A stretch of DNA of 64,000 bases, from NCBI GenBank assembly GCA_963575745.1, contig CAUYUJ010012669.1:448501-512500 (forward strand), in the 5' to 3' direction. Origin of the DNA: Prorocentrum cordatum (lineage: Eukaryota; Sar; Dinophyceae; Prorocentrales; Prorocentraceae). The position numbers and the translations under genes are program-made. Shown piece after piece: positions 9,598-18,300 of this stretch; the stretch's first letter is position 1, and every line of letters starts with the position of its first letter. Below the pieces are notes generated by a model. It had not been told where the DNA came from and ran no database searches. It saw nothing but the letters and a program-made list of their open reading frames with translations.

Positions 9598-10104
9598 TGC
9601 AATGGTCCCGCTTAGAACCACTGCCCTGATAGCAATCCTGAATGATGCTACTCTCTTCTCTGCTCTGACAACGTGTCGAGGGTACCGTTGGCGGTGTTGA
9701 ACTCGTCGCAAGACGGGTCGAATATGAGGGCAGTGACTGTGCGATGCTGATCGCACTATGGTGATGAACAGGATCTGTTTATCAGCGGGCAGTTCGCTGT
9801 CCTGCGTCTCTCGGACGCACACCAGAAGTCCAGCGTCGCTGAGACGCTGCAAAGGCTTGAGCCAGAACGGTTTCGGATGAACCTGTTCTGGGATATTATA
9901 ATGGGGATCTCGAAGGATCTCGGAGGGCCTACTAAGCAAGGCTGGCTGCAACCTGGAGGCTAAAGGGGGCCCGATTCGCCGGGAAACGCTTGGCTAACAT
10001 ACATGGGGCTCCTTTGGAGCCTGAAGCTTATATCACGCACGGCCTCTAGAGGCCATCTGTCGTAAGTAGGCTCTAGTGAGGCAGGCTCGGGGCTGTGAAT
10101 TGCA
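9598..10104 (-). repeat. 5' LTR of the copia element (507 bp)
   Basis: TG...CA ends; 505 of 507 positions match the LTR at 612-1118. As the 5' LTR it should hold the promoter, but no dinoflagellate promoter motif could be assigned. Confidence 0.95.
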
Positions 10105-10109
10105 GAGGG
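10105..10109. repeat. Target site duplication of the copia element, right copy (GAGGG)
   Basis: Matches 607-611. LINE-A coding resumes in frame at 10105. Confidence 0.95.
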
Positions 10110-10112
10110 TGA

Positions 10113-10133
10113 TCCTGCGGCTTCAGCCCAGGA
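10113..10133. repeat. Palindrome P11 in LINE-A (duplicate of 23907-23927)
   Basis: Outer arms TCCTG/CAGGA, unpaired C at 10118, inner stem GGCT/AGCC, loop TC. It starts three bases after the copia target duplication. Confidence 0.75.
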
Positions 10134-11240
10134 CACCTACACCACCTACCTTGACAACGACACTGGATGGACATGGGTCTATGCTGCCACGGACGGTGCG
10201 TGCACCAACCAAGCCATCCCACTCCTAGCACGAGCGGGCTACGGCGTCTACTACGGCATCGACCACCGCATGAACTACAGTGCACGCGTTCACGGCCTAA
10301 CGCAGAACGCCCAGGTTGCGGAGACCCTTGCCATCGTCCACCTTACGGCGTGTGCCGAACGGCCCGTGCACGTCTTCGTGGACAACCAGGCGGTGGTCGA
10401 TGGGTTCCAAAGCATCATCGACGGACATCCAGCGCCGCAGGGCACGCACGCGGAGCTCTGGGCAATGATTCACCGATGTGTCATGGCCAAGCCCGACATG
10501 TTTCGCGTCGAAAAAGTCGCCAGCCACCTGGGAGACCTGGGCATCGACCTTGGGCTCATCGGGCCCATCGCGGAGGAGTTCAACCGTCAGGCCGACGCCC
10601 TTGCCACAGCGGCGGCACGCACGCACAACCTCCCCGACGACATCGTTGAAGCTGCCATAACCCGACATCGCCAAGCGACCGTGCTTCACGGGGTCGCTGT
10701 CGCCATCTACGAGCGCAGACACCGTACTCTGCCGCTCCCACACCGCAGGGCTGGGTTTACAGCGGCTGAACTCAGCAAAATGGAACCGAACCCCCTGCTG
10801 TCGGACCAGGCACCACCCGCGGCTGGACCAGACATCCCGCAGAACCCGGACGAGCTCTGGGCCGAGGCCCAACGGGCGATGTACGACGAACAGGAGGACG
10901 ACCCGTTCGGCTTCGGCGGGGGACTAGACTTCCTGGACGACGGGCCAGCCAGCGCCAACCTTGCCCCGTCGGGCATCCGCACGACGCCCACCTCGACTCC
11001 GCCACCGAGAGCGGCACCGCACCCACATGATGACGTCGCTCACCTCCAAGACGCCGACGAGGACTTTTATGATCCCCTCGGATTGGGTGGCAGCATAGAC
11101 GACGTCCCGCCGACACCCCACGCTGCCGACGATGCCGCTTCATCGAGTCGCCACCCGGTCACGCGGCCGACCTCTGAGCCCTCGCACGGCATCATGATTG
11201 GTCCCTCCGTGCCACCAACCCCGTCCCCCCACCAGCGCCA

Positions 11241-11274
11241 GCCCGCGGGGGCGGCTTCAGCCCCCCCGCAGGGC
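11241..11274. repeat. Palindrome P12 in LINE-A (duplicate of 25035-25068)
   Basis: Arms GCGGGGG/CCCCCGC, unpaired C at 11252, inner stem GGCT/AGCC, loop TC. A second pairing GCCC/GGGC follows beyond an unpaired A at 11270. Confidence 0.75.
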
Positions 11275-11360
11275 ACTGAGCCAGTCAGGCCGTCGCGCCC
11301 CGTCCACGCTCCTACTGTTGCAGGCTGCGAGGCTGCGGCTCCTCCGTCCTCATGGGGCGT

Positions 11361-11387
11361 GGCCCCAGCGGCTTCAGCCCTGGGACC
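11361..11387. repeat. Palindrome P13 in LINE-A (duplicate of 25155-25181)
   Basis: Arms CCCAG/CTGGG, unpaired C at 11369, inner stem GGCT/AGCC, loop TC, with GG/CC beyond a C-A mismatch. Confidence 0.75.
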
Positions 11388-11775
11388 GCGCGACACCCTC
11401 CAGTCGCCTCGCCACGGCGACGGCCGCCAGCGCACGGACCGCCGCACCGCGCTGGTCCACCACCTGGCCAGGCGCACCGATGACCTCGCCCCCGCCGCGA
11501 GGCCCGCGGCCGCGGGCACAGAGCAGCCGCCCCGCACCGACCGCGAAGCCGAGCTGTCCCAGTCTACGGCCGCTCTCCAGCAGAGGTGCGCAGCTCTCGC
11601 CGCCGACCTTGCCGCTGCCCAAGCCCGTCAAGGCCCTTTGCTCCAGCGCCTCCACCGCGCCGGTCGTGCCTTCGCCGAGCTGCTTACACCCCCGCCCGAT
11701 GGTGCTGCGCCGCCACTCACCCTCCATGCTATGCTGTCATCGCTCCGCGGCGCTCCGCCTGGAGCCCCGCGCTAA

Positions 11776-12141
11776 TCTCCGCCATTCTGCCTGCCCGTGT
11801 GCACGCGTGGCCCCGCGTCCACGGTGTCAGGGCGTGGGGGCGGGGGGTGCCCCGTCCCTGCGCGCCGCGCTGCGGCCAAGCGCCCAACTGGCGGTCTGCC
11901 AAGCCGCCTAGCCACGTGTCCGCACGTCGCCTTTCTTGTTGGGGCCTTCTTCGTCACGCGGTCTGACACGTGAGATCTTCACAGTCTGTCCGCCGTCCGT
12001 AGCTTCAGACGCAATGCGCCGGGGGAGGGGGTCTGTTGCCCGCCCTCGTATCTTAAGGCTGCACCGCCGCTAATAGTGTTTTGCGGGTTGTCGCACCGCA
12101 GTGCGCCTCGCGGACGGACCCTGGTCCGCCTACTTGTCCGG
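11776..12141 (+). other. LINE-A 3' untranslated region
   Basis: About 366 bp after the ORF2 stop, nearly identical to 25570-25934 in copy B. The similarity ends at a (TC)n tract in both copies, which marks the 3' end of the element. Confidence 0.8.
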
Positions 12142-12175
12142 TCTCTCTCTCTCTCTCTCTCTCTCTTTTCTCTCT
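12142..12175 (+). repeat. (TC)n terminal tract of LINE-A
   Basis: Short TC/CT microsatellite at the end of homology with copy B. A terminal simple repeat in place of poly(A) is known for several LINE groups. Confidence 0.8.
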
Positions 12176-12376
12176 AAGGGTCGGGCCACCCAGGACCCAT
12201 ATTGAAGGTGCCTCAGAGAGCCCGCCTCAGCCCTCCGAGGAAGCGCCTTCAGAGGCACCGCTCCCCTCTTCGCGTCGTATCTCTTTCTTGTTACCTCATG
12301 TCTGTTTTGGCAGCAGCACGCGCAAGCTCTCTGGTGTAGGGACACCCGTAGTCTTGCAGGGGGCGTGATTGTAGCG
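12176..12376 (+). other. Probable 5' untranslated region of LINE-B
   Basis: Sequence between the LINE-A tail and the first ATG of LINE-B ORF1. It has a perfect 8-bp inverted repeat, GGTGCCTC at 12207-12214 and GAGGCACC at 12252-12259. No spliced leader is present. The exact 5' end of copy B is not defined. Confidence 0.5.
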
Positions 12377-15300
12377 ATGTACATGAGCATTCAGGGGTGT
12401 ATGAGGACGTGTGCTGCCACGCAGCTTTCGGCTCATCGCTCGCGCCGCCCGCCAGGCCTCGCCATCATGCGGCGCCTCGCCTGCGGCCTGGCCCTCCCCT
12501 CGCTGGCTGGAGCACACCCGTCTTCAGGCGGTGCGCCCCAGCACGGAGGAGAGGCTTTCCTGCGACATGCGGAGCGTAGGACGTACTTCTACCTTTACGA
12601 TGACAGCAGCTACAAATACGATCACAGCGCCATTTTGGACCCGATCGTGAACAGCACCGCCGCCGCTGGTCCGTGCGGCACCGGGCTGCTGGGCGCCCCC
12701 GCGAGCGCCTGGCCTGAGCAGCACCAGGGGCCCTGCCCCACGCGCTGCCCCCCTGGGACTTCGACGGCTACTACTATGCCTACGCCGAGTACCAGCACGT
12801 CTCCTACGAGCACGCCCTCGTCAACTACGACACATGCATCGCAGTCGACCGCCGATTTTGCCGCAGCTGAGCTGACTCCTGCGTCCTCCGGCCACGCCTC
12901 GCACCGCATGCAAGTTCAGCTACGAGGGCTACCATCACTCAATGCGACGCCTGCGGTCGACCGTCGTACAGCATATCCTCGATGGCACCCTGTCTTCAGC
13001 TTGTCCTCGACCGTCGTGCAGCATATCCTCGACAGGACCGCTGGCAAGGCCCAGGCACGCAGTGGCGGCTTCAGCCCCGCTGCAGTGCCCTGGCTGCCAC
13101 CGCCCCCGCATGACGTACACGGCCTCACTACCAGCAACGCAGAGAGTCCCGCTTCCCCTCTGGGCGCCAGGGGTGAACCTGATGAGGATCCCGCCTTCTG
13201 GCACCTGATGAACATCCGAGCACGGCTCATCCCGTGCGCCGCGGCGTGGGCACCAGGTGAGGACCATCAGGACGTTTACTGGGCATGGCTCGAGGACTGC
13301 GTCCCGCACGTCCTGGCGACGCTCCATCTGCCACAGTACGACCACCTTTTCCAGGAGGACTCCGCGGAGAAAAACGACGCCCTGCGTCACCGCACCGCGT
13401 TCGACATGTGCGAGGATATCTGGCACAGAGCGGGCCCCGACAGACAGCGCACCAACCGCAACCTCACTCGTATTCAGGGCAGCCACGAGTACCCCACCCG
13501 CTACCTTGGCCTCCTTCTGGAATACCAGTGCGCGCGTGCCCAGCTCGTCGGCCCTGAAGCTTTCGCGGCACCACTGCCGCCATACCTCTCACGGGCCCAC
13601 GCCTTGCTGCCAAGAGGCCTCCCTCCGCCCGACCAAGACGCCCTGGCGTATCTCGTGGATGTGATCCCGCACCACCCGCCACACCTACAGCCGCTTGTCG
13701 AGGCGGAGCTCGCCGCGGCATCGATGGAACCGCTAAACCTACCACCGCCCGCTGGCCCCCCCGCCCAAAACGCCACGTGTGACCAGCCCGCGGACGACGC
13801 TGATCCGCTTCTGCTCCAGCACACAGCTGCCAGCGATATCAGCAACATATCCCTGGACTCGTTCCACGTGTCGGACGATAGCCAGAACGACTCCATCCAC
13901 GACGCGGAAACCCAGGACCCCGACGGCACGCCACCGCCAAGTGACGCTGCCCAGCGCGACCGTGACAGCGATCCCCACACAGGGCGCTCCCGGTCGCGCA
14001 GCAGTGCGCCCAACAACTCGGCCCAGGCCGACCCCAGCGCACAGCTCAGCGACGCCGAAGGTGCCACCGCCGCCGACGAGCCAGGCCATGCCACCGCACC
14101 GCCAGCTCCCACCAGCCCGCGCAGTGGCGGCTTCAGCCCCGCTGCAGCACTGGCTGGACCTGGGCGTCTTCAGACCTCAGGTGGCAGGACCCCGTCCCGC
14201 ACCCTTGTCCGCCGAGCTAACTCGACTGACTCCAACTCCAGCCCCGTCGACCACTGGCAGGCTGGCCTCGACAACGATCCCATCGAGGACGCGGACCCCG
14301 ACGCCAGCGGTTCCCAAGAGGCCCCGCACAGCGCAGCGGCCTCTCGACGCTGCGGCTGTCTCATCTGCCTCTTCGCGGTCACGTACGCCATCTTGGTAGC
14401 CATGCCGTACCAGGACCAGATCGACGGGTACCTGCCGACACCGAGCCGAGACCCCAGCTACCGGCAGCGACGACGCCGTGAAGCTGCGGCACCAGGCCCA
14501 GCCGTGTCCACTACGCCCCGACGCACAATAGCATACGACGCCGCGACCGCCCTGTGGGGTCTTCTCAGGTGGACCAGCGCCAAACTCAGAGACACTGCCT
14601 CGGGCGGAGCCAGCGCAGTCGGGTCTGGCCTCTGGGGCGCCCTGAAATGGGCCAGCGGCAAACTCGGAGCTATCGCCACAGGCGGAGTGGTTTGCGGCCT
14701 CCTCCTGGTCGGCGCCAAGCTTCTCGCTCAAGGAGCCGTCGGACACGTAGGAGCCCGCATCTGTGCGCGCGTCCTGGACTCACCCACGGCCCAGTGGTGC
14801 CTCCGCTGTTGCCAACCGACCAGGAGCCCGCGCGATGAGGCCCCACACACGCTTCCGCGCACGCATCCCGACGACCCCGAGAGCCAGCACGTGCATCCCC
14901 TCCGACACCCGCTGCTACAGGAGCACTACGCCGCTGTAGTTGCCGCCGCAGTCGCCGATGTCACCACCGCCACCACCGCCGCCATCGCTGAAGTCACTGC
15001 CGCGGTATCGCGAGCCTCGTCTGTCACGCCACGGTCGACCAGCCCGTCCCCGCGAGACGGCCCCACAAGCGGCGCGGCCTCTGGCAACCCGCCGACTCAC
15101 GAAGCCGCCGCAGCTCAGGCCACCGACGCCGAGGCAAGTGAAGCACGTGAGCGCACCCTCGACGGCGACGGCGTGCACGGAGCGCCCGACGACGAAGCGG
15201 ATGCAAGCAACGCCCGTGGTTCCTCTTCCGACATGGACACCCAACCACCACGACGGCGAGCACGCCACGCATCACCCGCCAGGCCCCAGGCGCCTTCAGG

Positions 15301-18300
15301 CCCTGGTACGCCCCACCCAGCCCTCTGGCCACCGACGCGCAACTTACGCAGCACCATCCAGCGCGACCCAGCGGCCCCCGTGCCGCCGACGAGCATCCTC
15401 ACCTCCCTGTACCAGAACGGCTTTGCGCTTGGTAACAGTGGCGTGACCACGGAGGACATCGAAGACGCCCTGCGACTCTACGACCATCCTCGATACACCC
15501 ATGACCCAACGCTCCAAGCGTTGGCGCCGTGGACCGACATCATGCAGAGGCCCCCGAACCGACTCACTTGGGTGCTGGAAGACTCGGGCGGGAACTCAGG
15601 CGAGACGATCTTCCCCTACCTCACGTGGGACCTCCGTGCTCCTACCACTGACACGCCCACGGTCTTCTGGCACGGGACCCGCGGCGACCTTGCGGCCCGT
15701 CTTGCTTTCAACGGAGGTCACCTCCTGCCGGGCCCCCGCCGTGAAGCGAAGGGCCGAACCGCCACAAATGTCGACCGCACGTACGTGGGTGTGCACCCGT
15801 CGCTGGCCGCGTGGTACGCGGTGCCGCCTCACCCGCCCCGCAGCCTCGAAGACGACACCCTCGCCTGGGGACCCATCGCGCTCTGGATGTGCGAGGCTAC
15901 CAAACCGCCGCGCGGTGAGAACTGGCACAACTTCGTGAACGGGGAGGCTCACGGAGCGCGCCTCATCTACCCACGGGTCCTGGGCCTCCTCATCCGCATG
16001 GACTGGTGTGCCCCCACCGAAGCTGCCTCCAGGTGCCGTGCCCTCCCGCACACCTGTGGCATGGGCGACTGCACGCACGCCCTCCACATTGCCGGCTTCG
16101 ATCACCCAGACCTCCGCGAGGCGGCTGAAGCCCGCGACCAGGAGGCAAAGATCTGGCGCCGGCTGGACACCGCGGCAGCGTGGCCACCGCCACAGGCACT
16201 ATACTCGCCAGAGGCAGCGCGAGCATGGGCTACACAGCACTACGACACCGAAGCAGCCACCAGGGCCGACCCAAACCAGCCCCGTCCGCGTGCCTCGCTT
16301 CGCAAGCTCCAGCTGGACCCGCAGCCACTGATCGACCTGGTGTACACTGCCACGGCGCAGGCTGTACCCGAGCGGTGGCAGTCTGACGTACGAGCGCCGC
16401 GCCCCAGCGGCTCCAGCCCTGGGGCCGCGTCTGGCCCATCGCACACCTCTCAGCCAGGTGCCGCCTCGGGACACAGTCCAGACCGCTCACCGACGGCATC
16501 GGGAGCCGACGACCGCCGTGCGCCGTCCCTCATCAGCGCGGCCGCCGCCCTCGCCCGAGGCCATGCTCGCGCACGGCGCTCCGCCTCACGTTCGTCACGG
16601 CAGAGCGGCGGCAACTCCGCCTCTGACAGCAGCGACATCGATACGTGGGAGCACATCGAGACGGAAGAGGAGCCGACCGCCTACCACGTCCTCGCCTTCC
16701 ACGTCCGCGATGTGCGGTCCCGTGTGAACGCCCCTGGCGTCGAGGTCTGGCTCGACCCAGGCGAGCATCACGATGGCGCCTACCTACCGTGGGGGACGAC
16801 CGTTGTGGGCCACCGCGTCACTGACCCTGCGGTTGCGGGTCGCGATGGCTGGGTCATCCTTCACCACGACCACGGCGACACTACCACCAGGCTCTGGGCA
16901 CCGACCCAAGTCCACGTCAAGGCGGACGACACTTGGCGCACGGTCATGATCGCAGCGGACCTGGGGCCCCAGTGGATCCAGCGCCATGCTGACGACGCTC
17001 GCCTCCCCGCGGAGGCGGTCCGCACTACAGGCCAGTCCTGGTTCGCCGACGTCTGGCCTTTGTGGGATCGACCCCGACCCCACCCAGACGACGCAGTCAC
17101 CGACGAGCAAGCGTTCCCGCCCCTACCAGGACGCTGGATTTGCCTACAGTGCCGATTCCAATGCTGCCAGTATTGTGCTGCCCGCCGCAACACGCAGCTC
17201 GGCACCTCGGGCCATCCCACGTGCCCGGACTGCTCCCTCAGCGGACTGCGTGCACCTATGGACTGGTCCACGGACTACTCTTGCAACAGCTGGACGTGCG
17301 TGTACAGCACCGACGACAGGGCCGCCGACACATGCTGCCTCTCCAGCAGATGCCCGCACCCGCCTCGTCCGCACAGCCTGCTCGACGTCCGTGCCACAGG
17401 GATGCCTCCGCACATCCTCGCCCGCCAATACGGCAACGCGCCAGCCCAGCACGACCTCATGGAGCCCCCCCGAGCGCCTTCAGGCCCCGGGGGGGAGCCT
17501 CCGCAACCAGGCCAAGCAGGATACCAGGGCCAATGGTATCTACCACCGAGGCCGCGTCGCGTCCCCAAGCAGGGATTGCCCGACGGCACGAGGCGGCCAC
17601 CAGGGTTCACAGGGACGGGGATGCCTGAAGACCCGTCTCCCGACCAACCGCTGTGGAAGGAAGGCTACGTGCTCTTCGGCCCGCACCAGGCCCTCAAGGA
17701 GGATTTCATCTTCAACAAAGCGGTGCGCCGACCTTACTCCCTAGCCATCACCAACATGTACAGGGATCGTGTCACAGTCAGGACCGTCTGCGAGTCTATC
17801 GCCGAGCGCATCCACACTACCCGCACGCGCTGGCGGGATGTGGTACTGTACTGGGATGCCGAGGGCGGCCCTGGGCCTCAAGCTCTCGACTACGACATGC
17901 GCCTCTGTGACGCCATGGTGAGTCGTGCCACGACCGAAGCCGAGTTGAACCACGACCGCAACAACCGTGGTAGCTTCTGTCTCTATGGACCAGCGCACCA
18001 GCGGGCTGTGAACATCACGGTGCTCCCCGAGCCGCAGAACATTGACTTTGTGGAGCATGTGCGGCGCTACTCACCTGACGGGGAGACTTACCCAGACCAT
18101 GCCTTCGAGCACGTCTACCAGGGCTGGCGGCGGCCCGACGTGCCGCCCATCCTCCCCGACACCCGCCCGCTCTCGAGAGCCGACCAGCAGCGCTACCAGC
18201 AGCACCAGCAGCGCACCCAGCAGCGCGACCAACGCGACGCAGGTCAGCCGAGCACGCCACGCAACCGCTCTCCTGCGCGCGTCCCGACAGGCGACAGAGC

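Larger units (their letters stand above)
612..10104 (-). mobile_element. Ty1/copia LTR retrotransposon, young insertion inside LINE-A
   Basis: The element is 9493 bp and reads on the minus strand. It has 507-bp LTRs with TG...CA ends (612-1118 and 9598-10104) that differ at only two positions (697/9683 and 827/9813), and a GAGGG duplication. Domain order in the sense direction is gag, zinc knuckle, aspartic protease, variable linker with a SAP-like motif, methyltransferase-like segment, integrase, reverse transcriptase, RNase H. Integrase before RT is the copia order. The insertion is recent by LTR identity, but the coding region carries at least three frame changes and one in-frame TAG, so this copy is probably not autonomous unless recoding occurs. 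It is much longer than the usual 5 kb of copia elements because of the extra middle region. Confidence 0.95.
10105..11775 (+). pseudogene. LINE-A ORF2, second piece (RNase H and C-terminal tail)
   Basis: This is the continuation of the ORF2 interrupted at 611, nearly identical to 23898-25569 of copy B. It encodes a cellular-type RNase H: YAATDGACTN (first Asp), QVAETLAIV (Glu), VFVDNQAVV (second Asp) and NRQADALA (third Asp), followed by a Pro/Ala-rich tail and a helical Gln/Ala/Leu-rich C-terminus that ends at a TAA at 11773-11775. RNase H degrades the RNA strand of the RNA-DNA hybrid during reverse transcription. No stop or frameshift other than the copia insertion was seen. Three palindromes of the family described below lie in this piece. 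Confidence 0.88.

Noticed and set aside
16120-16142. Reverse-orientation core GGCTGAAGCC as another palindrome of the family
   Set aside because: Only two flanking base pairs and no unpaired C in the expected place; it could be decayed or chance.
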